Assembly: GCA_001632435.1 (NCBI GenBank) | Contig: KV423924.1 | Location: forward strand, 186,001-250,000 | Source: Calocera cornea HHB12733 | Lineage: Eukaryota; Basidiomycota; Dacrymycetes; Dacrymycetales; Dacrymycetaceae | Length of the DNA stretch: 64,000 nucleotides | Direction: 5' to 3' | In this document: one piece after another, positions 22,251-33,611 of the stretch | Layout: every line of letters starts with the position of its first letter | How positions within the stretch are numbered: the stretch's first letter is position 1 | Program-made: the position numbers and the translations under genes | The notes under the pieces: generated by a model | Told to the model about the DNA's origin: nothing | The model's database searches: none | Seen by the model: only the letters and a program-made list of their open reading frames with translations

Positions 22251-22965
22251 ATGACCTCCCTCGCCTCCGTCAGCAGCAACGCCCTGCAAGGCTTTGCCAA
22301 AACGCCGCAGGACGCACAGGGCATATTCGCAACCCTGTCTGCCATCTCCCTACCCCTTCTCTCATCCTCATGCTAACACCCCCTTAGCTCAGCGCTCTAC
22401 CCCAACCTCTCCGCCTCCCGTGCCGCCTCCTTCTCCCCCCCGTCCCTAACCCTCCATCCCACCTCCGCCCCCCCTCCTCCCGCAGCCACACAAGCGCTCC
22501 ACACACTCGTTACCACCGCCAACACCGTCGCGACCTCCGTGCAGCTGGGCAGCCTCCTAGCGGGCGGGGGGAGCGAGGCGGACGAGTTCTCTGATTTGGG
22601 GGTGTGGGTGGGCGACTTGGGCAGTGCCCAGGGGGCAGAGGAGGTCGGCAGGCAGGTTGTGGGACGGCTGGGGCTGGACGCGTGGAAGGGCGCTACGGTA
22701 CGCGCACTCCTACCTCATATATGCGCCCACTCTGGGCTGACAGGCGTCCGCACAGGTAAAGCCGCGCGACGCCGAGCTCCCCGTCCCCTGGGAGCGCGTC
22801 CCCGCGGCGCTGTCCAAGCCGCTCTTGGAACTGCTCTTCCAGCTCGAGACACCCGTGATGTTCTCGCTCGAGGGTGGGAGCGGTGGTGCGGGGACGCCCG
22901 TGTTCCTGATTGGGAAGCTCGAGGGTGGGTGGGGAGGGCTCGGGAGCGTCGCTGTGTGGTCTTGA
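22251..22965 (+). CDS. Unrecognised small protein (201 aa)
   Basis: I do not recognise the family. Exons 22251-22336, 22388-22697 and 22756-22965 join in frame to 606 nt. The protein starts MTSLASVSSNALQGFAKTP, continues through a Ser/Pro/Ala-rich stretch, then an Ala/Gly-rich amphipathic part and a more conserved-looking end (VPWERVPAALSKPLLELLFQ, MFSLEGG). No signal peptide or TM helix is obvious. Evidence that it is a gene is the clean splice structure and an ATG 10 bp after a CAACCG context; function unknown. Convergent with SDHAF3. Confidence 0.65.
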
Positions 22966-23104
22966 GCACCGCGGAGTGGGAGGCGAATGGAATGAGCTGT
23001 CGATGCCATGAAGTAGGATAGAGGTGCGGAGGTGGGATGTACATGCGATAAGAATACAGAAATGCCACGAACAAACTGAACTGCCTTGTCTCAACCGCAC
23101 TCCC

Positions 23105-23695
23105 TCACTTCTTCCCCGCGCCCTCATCGGGAGGCACCTCATACCCCTGGGCGCCCTCGCCCCTCCCCTCCCTCTCGAGCTCCTCAAGGCTCTTCCACAC
23201 GCCCCTCGAGGCATGCATGACCTCCCACAGCTGTCCGACCTGCTCATCACTGAGCTTCTCGAACACGGTCGGGTCGAGCTTCTTCCCCCTCACACCCCCC
23301 GAGGAGGAGGACTGCGCGCGCAGCTCGTCCAGGTACATCTTCCACTGCGAGAGGAAACCCATGATGTACACCGGGTTGTCGACGGTCTGGTGCCGGCGGA
23401 ACTCTGACGCGGGCGGTCAGCACATACCGCTAATCGACGCCGGAAGATGATGAACGTACCGGATTTAACGTACTCGTCCCCCAGCCCGCGCATCTCCGGG
23501 GGGAGCGCCCGATGCGCCCTCAACAGTGCCCTATACAGCCTGTGCAAACGCAGGATGATCAGCCCGCCGTGCCCTACATCGGTGTAGAGAGGGAGCAACG
23601 CACGGCACCGGCGGCAGCAGCGTAGCGGACATGGAGCGGGGGTTGAGCGGCCGCGCGGAGATGGACTCGGCGAGCCGGAGGAGGGTCCGGCGCAT
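23105..23695 (-). CDS. SDHAF3: Succinate dehydrogenase assembly factor 3 (ACN9/SDHAF3, LYR protein)
   Basis: Mitochondrial matrix chaperone protecting the iron-sulfur subunit of complex II during assembly. Exons (reverse strand) 23604-23695, 23460-23539, 23105-23403 give 156 aa. Seen: a basic presequence [19 protein letters not shown], the LYR motif as [15 protein letters not shown] formed across the first intron, then [18 protein letters not shown] formed across the second, and [13 protein letters not shown], which is the family core. A Lys/Glu/Gly tail follows. An upstream in-frame Met at 23782 exists, but the chosen start gives a proper mitochondrial targeting sequence. Confidence 0.93.
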
Positions 23696-23984
23696 CCTGT
23701 GGATCGGGTGGGCGGACTGCTGTGGGGCTCTACGGGAGGGGCGCTGGGGAAGTACGGCCTGCTGTGTGAAGGGGAGGGACAAGAGGGCGGGGACTACATA
23801 GACCCTGAGTGGGGCGGCTGAAAATCTCTGGACGCCGGTTGAGTCTGTACTAGCACGTCTGCAAGAGAGGCTCGGCTAGCTGCAAAACGATATGCCTCCA
23901 CGACGATCTGCCAACATACGCGGCGCTCTCTCCTGCTGACGACCCCCGACCTCAGAAGCCGGCTTAGGATGCGCGGGATATAGA

Positions 23985-24759
23985 CATGGCGGCTGCCGCC
24001 CTGGCCAGCCGGCTTCCGAGTCGGCGGGAGTCTGTACAAGAGGATCCAGCGGCCGGTGAACGACACCGACGTCCAGGGAGTCACTATGCACGGACACGAC
24101 CTTGCGCTGTGTGCGTGCCTTGCGCATATTGGCATGCCCACCTCCGTGATGCATATATTCAACAGCAACCCGTTCGCGTTCGACCGGTATTTGTTCATGC
24201 ACGATAGACTCCATTGCGAGCTTTGTCGAGATCAGGTGGCATATGGCTGCGCTCATGCGCCTCAACGCGCACTTGGCTATCGCAGGCTATACGGACAGCG
24301 AGTACATCGTCGCGCTGTATATGCCGTATCTCGGGGATGACTGGGAGAAGAAGTGGCCGCTGGCGGAGCCGAAGCGCACTCTTGACATGGCGTTCGGCGT
24401 GGTAGTGCAGCTCGCTGAACTTGTGCACAACGGACGGAGATCAGCTCGTTGCTCTGCGCTTCCGAAACCAGCCTATTGAGCACCCACCAACTCTGTACTA
24501 TTTCACGAGGGCAAGGCTTAATCTGAACTGGAGATACCCTGGGCACCCGGATGGGCCGACGGCCGAACCGAGGTCGTCTGTCAAGGTCACTGACAAGGTG
24601 AAGGAGCACGGTGCTCATGTCATTGTCGCCAGTCAATCAAAAACTTTTGACGAGAAGGACTGGCGGCTGATGGACAATAATCCAGCTATCTCGGTGGACG
24701 AGGACATGAAGGGGACGCTTGAGCGGTTGCACGAGAAAGCCGAGACGGTCGAGGTGTGA
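23985..24759 (+). pseudogene. Decayed copy of the DUG3-like glutamine amidotransferase
   Basis: Homologous to the C-terminal two thirds of the intact gene at 31981-33097. Matching blocks: IGMPTSVMHIFNSNPFAF, TDSEYIVALYMPYLGDDWE, CTTDGDQLVALRFRN, PPTLYYFTRA and EHGAHVIVAS, ending at a stop at 24757-24759. These lie in different frames, with shifts after FMHD (around 24200), around 24240, and after VVQLAEL near 24420. The N-terminus with the catalytic Cys-2 is absent. The downstream third (24421-24759) is still an open frame of 112 codons. Confidence 0.85.
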
Positions 24760-26060
24760 AATGCTGGACGCCAAAGTGGACATGTATCATTGTTGTGTAT
24801 GTATACCAGTTGAGATTCACCCATAACGTACCAATGCCATGTATGCGCCAGACACATACCACCGGGAGTGAGACAGGCGTCGAGCGAAGTATTCCGGCCT
24901 CCCCGCATTTCCTGTGAAATTCGACATGCGCAGACGCGTCTTCCTCCGCTCACGTGCTGTCATGTCCAGACGCGACTGACATTGCGATGTCCAAAAGATA
25001 AATTGCAATATCAACCAGGCGTGCAGAGCACGGTTGAACGGCCGCAAAATGTGCGCACCCCTCCCACAAGGTTGCCAATCTCATGGATGGGGAGTATACA
25101 GGCCGTTTCCGCGACCGCTAAGTTAAGAGATCCATCTCTTAACGAGTGATGCTAAATTGGGTTTATAAAAGCAAATTGAGGTGCTGAAACTTATGTGCCA
25201 CCTTTACCTAGAGGAATTGCCACCCTCGACGGATGGGAGGACAGCTCGGAGCCGCGAGCGCAAGTCATTAGATCCACTCTCTTTTGCAGAAAACAGTCAT
25301 TTTGACGCACTTTGGAGAGTCCGGAGCTTGCACCGACGGTGCACCAGATAAGTGAGCCCAATATAACCAATTGCGCGGTCCAACGATACCCATTCGCCGT
25401 TCTGCCTATAGTTGTCTCACTTCTACATCTGAAATATTGTATGAGTTACTCGGCCAACTCATACGAATTACAGTCACTACGCCTGTCACACCTCAGTACG
25501 CATGCATCTCTGACACGGCGCACGGCGCACGTTTCCTTCCCACTCACACAGCAATGGCTACCCGGTTTAACCTAAAGTCCGAACACCCATTGATCTGAAA
25601 GCCTTTGTCCTAGCATTCCTATCTTGCGGTTAATGGTCTCCCCTATTCAGCGACTCTCTTGCGTGTAGTACGCTGAACGCCCTCCCGTCGCTTCAAATCC
25701 GGATTACAACTCTCCGGCGCATTTTTACATTACGAGCTTACCGGTGGATGGGTCAGCCTAACCGCCATGTGACATCAACTAACATGGACGATTACCAGTG
25801 CATTAGTGCACTCAGCCGAATGCAGTGACCCTCGTTCGCGGGCCGTCAAAGACGCGTCCCCTATGCGTGTCTGTCCTCACGACGCACCTCACGAGATACC
25901 ATCTCATCCCATCACGACCGCGACATATCTGCCCTGCATGCACTCTCTACTTATTATACTTGCATAATACCCAGCCTGAACAAGCTACTGACTATATACT
26001 ACCCACTCGACTCTCCTTACGTATTCCTCGCGTCAGTCCGATCGTTCCAGCCTCCCCGAG
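24760..26060. other. Gene-free region (1.3 kb)
   Basis: AT-richer than its surroundings. A TATAAAA at about 25164 is not followed by any convincing ORF. No repeat shared with the rest of the window was spotted. Confidence 0.5.
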
Positions 26061-29000
26061 ATGTCTATCTCTTCGACCCTCTCCGCATCACCATCGGTGT
26101 CCTCTCTGACCTTCGAACCCGACCTTGCACCTCTACAACCCAAGCCGATAGATCTTCTGCCGCTTCTCAGCGATCCGGAACACATTGCTCCATCACAGAA
26201 ACGCGCCCTCGTCGCTCACGCCCTCCGACATGCCCTGGTATTCGCCGACCTGCCACTGCTGATCTTTCTCCTTCATGATCCGACTTCAAAACCGTCTCTC
26301 GATCTCACCATAACCGACGAAGATGGGAGAGGGGTCTTGACGGTTGCGATGATGGGATTTGGGACGGAGGATCCCGAGCGAGAGATGGACAGGGAGGAGG
26401 GTTGCCGGATGCTGCTTGTTGCAGGAGCCGACATAGTGAAGGGCGATCATGGTGCGCCCTTCGGCATACACATCATTTCAGCACCTCACTGATGAGCTTG
26501 TCTCAGCTGGATGGACCCCTCTCCACTACGCTGCCTTGATGGCCCCTCCCACTCTCATCACCTACATGCTTCAGCACTGCGCAGCGATTGGTCTGCGAGC
26601 GGAGGATCTTCTCAATGCACGCACCAACCGCAGCGGCTTGACACCGCTCGACGTTATATCCGCACATACCCCTATACCCAGTCGGGAAGGAATCGTGCTG
26701 ATGCTGGAGGACGCCATGGGCGTGGGCGCGATCAAGGAGCGGATGAAGCGCGAGCAGCGCGAGGCCGACCGGCGTCGACTAGAGGACAAGCGGCGGTGGC
26801 TGGAGGAGAGGCGAAAGTGCCTGATGACCTGGGGATTAGGTGGATGGGGTGAGGATGACGAAGACGATGAGCTGGACGTGGACGACGAGTCTTCCGCGTG
26901 GGACTCGGACGAGGATGATGAAGATATCGCCTCACCGCAACCGACTTGGGACAACATGCTCGCATTCTCGCTGCCGTCACTACAAGGCTTTCTGATGCAC
27001 TTGATTGACCACCAGCAACCTGTTCTCAATCCCTCCTCTCGGAGAGGGTTGCCTGCCCACGCGCTTTGGTTATGCGGACGTTTCGCAATTGCTCAGGCCG
27101 ACGAGGACTGGTTTGATGAGGTGCTACTTGGGGGCTTGAGCAGGATTGAGGACATTATCTTGGTGCGCCGTTCTGCTCTGCATACAGATGGCCCATGATA
27201 CTGATGACAACATGACAGAATACCAACGATGTTCCAATTCTGGCCTTCTGGGCGTACAACGTCACTCTCCTCATGTATCTACTCCGGACCGACAAGCTGA
27301 TATCCGGTTGGGCTGAAGATTTCGAGCACGTCGGTGTAGCGTTGGAATTGCTTGACTACATTTACAGTGGGTAGAATCATCACAGGTTTTGAATGGCCTG
27401 ACATTTCCCCCAGATGGCATTGTCCGATCAGTCGAGCAAAGGATAGCGCCTCTCATGGATGCAACCATGCTGGATTACACCCCACTCGGTCCTGATCAAG
27501 GTTTCGATCCGCCTCAGTTCGAAGGCGAATGGACGTTCCTAAAGGGCGTTCGGGACACACTTCGGCTCAAGAAGCCGCCTTCAAATACAAGCACACCTTC
27601 AAGATCTCCTATCCCTACCAAATCCCCTATGCCTCCGCCGGTTCCTCCCAAAGATCCGCCTGCTATTCCATCAAAATCTTCATCGATATCTGATCTTGCT
27701 GCTCAAGCCGGTGGAAACCTATCTCGAGCTAGTGCCGAACCCAAAGCATTCGCGGAGCTGCGCAAGGTCGTCTCCAGGCCCCAGACGCCGCCTCATGTCC
27801 GAGCCACCTCATCAAAGGACCAACCTGAGGGGGACTCTCCAAGAACTCTGACGGCGCTCTTTTCGTCTCTCGTCTTGGTTTTGCGTCTTTATGGTCTCAA
27901 CCCCGCATACATCATCCAAACGTTCTCGCAAGTGTTCGTTTGGATGCATGCCGACATGTTCAACAAGGTGGTTTCGCGCAGCAAGTATCTCTGTCGGAGC
28001 CGAGCGATGCAGATCCGAATGAACATCAGTATGCTGGAAGACTGGACGAGCCGAGAAGGCCTGCCAAGGAGCCTCGTATCGAAGCACTTTGAGCCGCTCA
28101 ACCAGCTCCTGCAATGGCTTCAGTGCTGCAGTCAGATCGACCAGTTCTCCGACCTCATTGCCACTGTTCAAACTCTGCGCCGCATCAACCCGCTGCAAAT
28201 GCGCAAAGCGGTGCGCGACTATCGCTATGAAGTCGGCGAGAGCCACATGAGCGACGAGTGCAACCAGTACCTTCAGCAGTTCCAGCGCGACTGGGAGCGT
28301 CAGCGCCTGCGTCGTGGTGTGGAGAACATGCGGAAGGAGATGGAAGCACGTGAACGCGAGCGGTCGGAAGGCGGCAACAGCGAGACGGGGTCGATCATGC
28401 CCCTTCCGCCTGGAGAGAACGGCAACGTGTATCCGGCTGCCAACGACGAGGCGGCCGAACTGCTGCGTGGGCAAGAGGCAATCGACGCGCTCTTCGATGG
28501 GGAGACGACCATGGCGGACTACGTGCCGCTCGAAGTGCCCATGGCGGTGGGCGAGCTGCAGAACGCCACGTATATCCTGCACGTCTTCTGGCCAAGCGAC
28601 GTGCGCAACCTCGTGGCCGAGCCGGCCGACTCGTGGACCCCCGCCTTCCCGTCGGCCCGCTCAACGTACCTCCAAGTTCCCAGCAAGCGCCCGACAAGCG
28701 TAGCCAGCATGGCGAGCCTCGCCTCGACGCGCTCCTCCAAGCAGATGGAATGGAAGCGGCGCTCCCCGCGCGCGCTGCGCGACACCTGGCCGCTCCTCCC
28801 GCAGTGGATCGACGCACTCTCCCCCGGCGTCTTCTGGGAAGACTACAGGGGGAACAAGTACGTCAAGGCTGCCGCGCTGGACAGCGACGAGGAGGAGGAG
28901 AACGAGGTGGAGCAGGTCGAGTTCGACCTGCTGCGCGAGCGGGAGAGCACCCTCGCGGACCTGAACAAGGGTATGAGGCTGCACGGGCTTGGCCTGGGGA

Positions 29001-29410
29001 TGATGGACGTCGACGGGCTGCCTGAGGAGGAGGACGGGCTGGAGGTGCCGGCGCTCCAGCCGCAAGGAAAGACCCGCTCGAGCGGAGAGTCGTCCCTCCT
29101 CACGCCCAACCTGTCCGACCCGACCCGCCCCATCCCCATGCCAACACTGGCAACAGCGGCCGGCCCCGCCCCAGCAGAAGCAGAAGCAGAGGCAGAGGAC
29201 CCCACCGAGTTCCACACCCCGCCCGCCTCGCCCCTTCCCTCGGACCCGCCCTCCGACAGCGAGCGCGTCGACCTCGTGCGGCGGAACAGCAGCGTGCACT
29301 CGAAGGTGACTGTGCGGCGCAAGCTGAGGAGGAAGAGAAGGGAGGGCAGCGATATTACTGTCAAGCCTGAGGGGAGGAGGAGCTTGCTCGTCCCTGGGGA
29401 GACTGATTAG
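26061..29410 (+). CDS. Ankyrin-repeat and DIL (dilute) domain protein
   Basis: Fungal protein combining ankyrin repeats with the DIL domain known from class V myosin tails; probably a cargo or vesicle-trafficking adaptor. Exons 26061-26451, 26507-27162, 27219-27366, 27414-29410 give 1,063 aa. Seen: ankyrin units with AGWTPLHYAALMAP and NRSGLTPLDVI (residues about 130-215), a basic then strongly acidic linker (EDDEDDELDVDDESS), a helical region split by Pro/Ser-rich linker (residues about 500-570), and the DIL core FSQVFVWMHADMFNKVV with QIRMNISMLEDWTSREGLP and HFEPLNQLLQWLQC. The C-terminus is disordered with Ala-Glu repeats and a basic end. No myosin motor is present. Confidence 0.88.
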
Positions 29411-30800
29411 GCGGTCATGGTTATGCTGGGCGGTGGCCGGGACTTGCCCGCCGGTGCCGCTTGGTTGGCTGATATGACCAGGGAGCGGGCTGAATATACT
29501 CACACATAGCACAAGGCTGTAATACCCACTCTCACATATATATTCTCTCACAGACAATCCATCAACATCGTACAATCCCAGTGCAGTGTACAGTGCTCAC
29601 ATTCCACAACAAGAACTCAGAATGCGCGAAACAGGACCCCCGCCTGCAGCTGCCCAAATGAGGCAGCGCATCCCCTTCTTCGCAGAAGCGCAGAAAGAAG
29701 GGGTCCAATCTGTCTCCGCGGCGGGCCGCACATGCCAATGCTCGCGGATTCCCGCCTTCCGTGCGGCGTGACGTCATGGGCCCTGCAGTGCCCCGGTCGG
29801 GCGCTCCACAGGTCTTGTTCCTGACGCGGCTTGGCGGCTCGCTGACTGCGTAAGTGGTGCGGTTCGGTGTGCGGGCAGGGAGGGGGAGGGGAGGGACGGG
29901 ATAGCGGGCTGGGTGAGGGGAGGGAAGGAGGGAGAGGGAAGGGCGACATAGCCGCTGCAGACGTGGCTCTGGATGCTGAGCACCCGGTTGTGCGTGTCCA
30001 TCCCTTTCCGCAGCTCGTAACAAGTCCAGCAGGCACCGGCAGCAACAGCTAGGTAAGGGAGGTGTCTTCTCCGGTGGGTGCGTTGGTGCTTGGAGAGGGG
30101 GCGGTCCCAGCGCTGGGTGGATCATTGGAGTGCCCTGTCGCGTGCAGGTCGAGGTTTCCAAGCCATTCACGCGCGTGGGAAGGACCGAGAGTCGCTGTGC
30201 AACTCAACCCGTTAACCCCCCAGCAGGTGCAAGGGACAGATCGGGGGGCAGGGGAATGGTCAGCGGTGCGGTCCCTCAGGCTGACGGGTGACGCAGGCAT
30301 CCATCGAGTGATGCCGATGCCATCATCGCCAGCCGGCGGGGCGGCTTCTGGAACCGGCCATGACGCATGCCTTTCTCCCGCGCGCGTAACGCCCGTTCGT
30401 TCGTTCCGGGCGGAGATGGGAGCCAGCGCCCTGCGGGTGCGAGTGGGTGGCCGCGCAGAGCCGGACGGGACCTGGGCCCCCCCGAGGCCCCCACCGAGCC
30501 CCCGAGCCCGCCTGGGCTTGCACCAGACGCGGCGATCCCTCGCACGCAAGCGGGCAAGAGGGGAGCGTGACTGCTGCTGCTGTGACTGCTGGTGGACGCC
30601 TGATTGGAGCCGCACCCGCCGTGGGGACCGATACTGTAGCGCTCACACAGGCTCACCTGGCAGGATCGCACCACCCTCATCCCCTTCTCCCCTCGCACGA
30701 CCACATAGCCTTACCACCCACGGGCTCAGCATACTACCAGCATTCTCGACACCATCCCCCTGCGGACTACGCCAGCCCAGCAGCAGAGACCCTGCATGTA
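29411..30800. other. Gene-free region (1.4 kb)
   Basis: Several overlapping ORFs on both strands are rich in Arg/Pro/Ser and lack family features; I regard them as GC-rich by-products. It may hold a long 5' UTR of the small gene at 30801. Confidence 0.45.
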
Positions 30801-31202
30801 ATGTCCTCCCACTCTTCTGCACGCACAAGCGGGGACAGCTCCGGCTCGTCGGACCCCCACACCCATACCCACACCCACACCCACCAACACGCCCGGGGTA
30901 TGGCCAACGGCTCCGGCTCCCCGCTCCCGGCCCCTCCCCCAACCCTCGAGGATGCCGACGCGGACGGGCGGTACTACGCCGCCTCCTCCTCCGGGGACGC
31001 CGATTCTGTTTGCCCCCCTGACGACGACGAGACGGCGGCGCTCAGGCGGTACTCGCGCGAGCTCGTGCAGTACATGCTCGTCAAGTACCGCGAGGCTAAG
31101 GAGGGGGAGAAGCGGGCTGAGGAGGAGAAGAGGCAGAGCACGGATCTGGGGGCAGGGCGCAATGAGCCGGGGAAGACGCGGAGCAGGGAGGGGAGGAAGT
31201 GA
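30801..31202 (+). CDS. Small hypothetical protein with His-Thr repeat
   Basis: Unspliced 133 aa frame beginning MSSHSSARTSGDSSGSSDP, followed by an alternating His-Thr run from a CACACC microsatellite, an acidic region, and a predicted helix (LRRYSRELVQYMLVKYREA) leading to a highly charged Lys/Glu/Arg tail. Only the helix looks like a conserved module. The frame stays open to 30447, so a longer product is possible. Not recognised; moderate doubt that it is a gene. Confidence 0.45.
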   Translation: MSSHSSARTSGDSSGSSDPHTHTHTHTHQHARGMANGSGSPLPAPPPTLEDADADGRYYAASSSGDADSVCPPDDDETAALRRYSRELVQYMLVKYREAKEGEKRAEEEKRQSTDLGAGRNEPGKTRSREGRK

Positions 31203-31980
31203 GCGGACGGGGTACCGCAGGGGGCAGCCGAGCTGAATGGCCGGAGGACGGAGAGCGCAATATGTAGGTAGGAGGTGACGTTCACGTTTGCGCAAGGAAG
31301 GCTGACCCGCAAGCAGGCAGCGCGGTAACGCGCTTTCACTTCTGGACTCATTGGGTTCGACACACTGGGCATTCAACACTCCACTTCATTCGCCCAGTTC
31401 GGTCCGTCATGCACCTCCAGGAACGACGCTGGCCACCCCCGCGCATCCGCGCCTGCGAGCACCCCGCCCATACCCCAGAACCCACAAATCCGAAAGAAAC
31501 GAACCCGGAAAGCCCCGAACAAGAACCTAGAAACCCAGAAACCGAGAGTTCACGAAGCCAAAGCCAGGAAGCAGATACCGATGCGCAGACTCGCTCGACC
31601 CGGCTGTATCGCATAGCAATTCAGGTTTCAAGTACTACCCAAGCACTTTGTTCAGTCTGTTCCTCTTTCTCTCTCTATGTGTTTCAGTTTGTGACAATCC
31701 CCAATTTGCATTTGTACTGTATCGGTAGCATGGCTCGATATGGGCCAATGAAGCATTATGCACAGAACACAGAACGGCGGGTGTGGGGGTTGGGCGCTGT
31801 GGTTGAAGAGGGAGATTGGATGGGAAGCGCGTTTCGGGGATTGTTATTTTGGGTCTGGATGTTCCTTTGATCCAGGAACACACAAGGATACACAACGAAT
31901 TCGCACTCGCGTTCAAGGTTGCATTGCACCAGCGAAGAAGACGGTCTCTACAGACCCACCCGAGCTTCGAGATTGGCCCC
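31203..31980. other. Gene-free region downstream of DUG3-like gene
   Basis: Contains a purine-rich stretch around 31470-31580 (CCGAAAGAAACG, AGAACCTAGAAACCC). No supportable gene. Confidence 0.5.
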
Positions 31981-33097
31981 CTATTTGAGAGCCTCAGCAT
32001 CCACATCGACCGGCTCGACACTCACGTTCATATCCTCATCGACGAGCACGGCCATATTCTTGCCGATCAGCACCCAGTCCTGCTCCCTGTACGTCGTCGG
32101 CTCGCTCGCGACGATCACGTGCGCGCCGTGCTCCTCGGTGTTCTTCGTGCCTGTGCCCTTCCCGCCCGCGCTGCGGAAGCGGTCGCCGACGTCCCAGTTC
32201 AGCTCGCCCGCCTCGCCGTCCGGGTGGTCCGGGTACTTCCTGTTGAGCGTCGCGCCGGCCTTGGTGGAGTAGTACAGGCTGGGCGGCTGCTCGACCGGGT
32301 GGTTCCGGAAGCGCACAGCGACGAGCTGGTCGCCGTCGGTGGTGCACAGGTTGAGCGAGTTGGCCTCCGCAGCCTTCTCGGCTGGGAGGACCTGCTGCTG
32401 CAGCCGCAGGACGGTCCCGATCGCGCGGTCCATCGCGCGCTTCATTTCCCCCAGGGGGTACTTGCGCTCCCAGTCCTCGCCGAGGTACGTCATGTACAGC
32501 GCGGCGACGTGTTCGCTGTCCGTGCTTCCCTGGACGGCCGCGTGCGCCTTGGGGCTCAGGAGCGCGGCGACGTCCCGGCGGATGTCGGTAAAGTTGGCCA
32601 CGGTGCCGTTGTGCATGAAGAGGTGCCGGCCGAACGCGAACGGGTGGTTGTTGAACATGTGCACCGCGCTCGTCGCCATCCTGATATGGGCGAGCACGCA
32701 GAGCGCGCTCGTGTTCCCGCACAGGCTCTGGAAGTTCGGGTCGTTCCCCGGCGGCTGGATCGTCTTGTACAGCAGGGGCCGCGCGCCGACCGCCTCGCCG
32801 TACTCGTCCCGCGTCCACGTGTAGAAGCCGACGCCGGTGCCGTCCGTGTTGTGCAGGATGTTCCGCAGCTTGATCTCCGCTTCCTCCTGCGCCGACGTCT
32901 CCCCCGCGATGTGGTGGAACAGCCCCGGGAGGTAGTGCGAGTTCACTTGCTTCGTGATCGCGTGCTGCGGGCGGATGAGCATGTCCTCGAGCAGCTGTGG
33001 AGGGCGTTAGGGGGGGGGGAGGGAGACGGGGTGCGGGAGGGAGGGGAGGGCGCACGGCAGGCTCGGTGTTGCTGATGTATGCGAACCAGCGGCACAT
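31981..33097 (-). CDS. Class II glutamine amidotransferase, DUG3-like
   Basis: Ntn-hydrolase of the Dug3 type; in yeast Dug3 acts with Dug2 in alternative glutathione degradation. Exons 33056-33097 and 31981-32994 give 351 aa. The protein begins Met-Cys-Arg-Trp so that Cys-2 becomes the N-terminal nucleophile. Other conserved parts: AHIRMAT, NNHPFAFGRHLFMHNGTVANF (oxyanion Asn-Gly), GSTDSEHVAALYM, NLCTTDGDQLVAVRF, EEHGAHVIVASEP. The 61 nt intron follows EPA in a G-rich stretch. The antisense strand has a long open frame without homology. The decayed paralogue at 23985-24759 confirms the conserved blocks. Confidence 0.93.
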
Positions 33098-33611
33098 TGT
33101 GGGATACTGTAGGGTGGGTACGGTGGTACAGTACTATGCAAGTGCGCGTGGGGCTGCTGGACTCGTGCGGGTTATATGCGTCCTGCCAGTCGGTCAGCCT
33201 GCGTTCACCTCGCTGCTGGCGCACTACTCACGATCGAACCGCCGTCCCTCCCGTTTCAGCAACACGTTGTGCGCCATATATAGCCCCCTGCAGCCGTGGC
33301 AACCTCTGCGGCCGGCAGCGCTGCAGTAGCGTCGCCCTGCCAGTGCGCGGACTCGGAAGGGACCGACGCATCGTGACCTCATCGAGCCATGCAGGACCCT
33401 CGCCCACAGGACCCCGCACGCGCTTCCCCTGTGTTACACTCGGGGTCCTTCAAGTTGAGCGCACGCGCAAGCGGAGGTAAAGCGACGCGTGCGGGCTTCA
33501 AAAGTCGTTGTTCATTTCGCCACCCGTGCTGCACGCCCCGCCGCCCGGCCCGTGCATACACCTCCTCCTCGAGTACCGCACTACACCTGGGCACCGAGCG
33601 AGGAAGAAGAG
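33098..33611. other. Bidirectional promoter region DUG3-like / NUP155
   Basis: About 510 bp between divergent genes. An in-frame upstream Met at 33489 would extend the nucleoporin by 41 residues. Confidence 0.5.

Noticed and set aside
27812..28582. 256-codon reverse ORF
   Set aside because: Antisense shadow of the ankyrin-DIL gene.
30062..31021. 319-codon forward ORF
   Set aside because: Pro/Arg/Ser-rich, no domains, overlaps the small His-Thr gene in another frame.
31816..33075. 419-codon forward ORF
   Set aside because: Exactly antisense to the DUG3-like gene, without family features.
32036..33097. 353-codon reverse ORF starting MCRWFAYISNTEP
   Set aside because: Shares the first exon but reads through the intron into the wrong frame; the spliced model has all conserved motifs.
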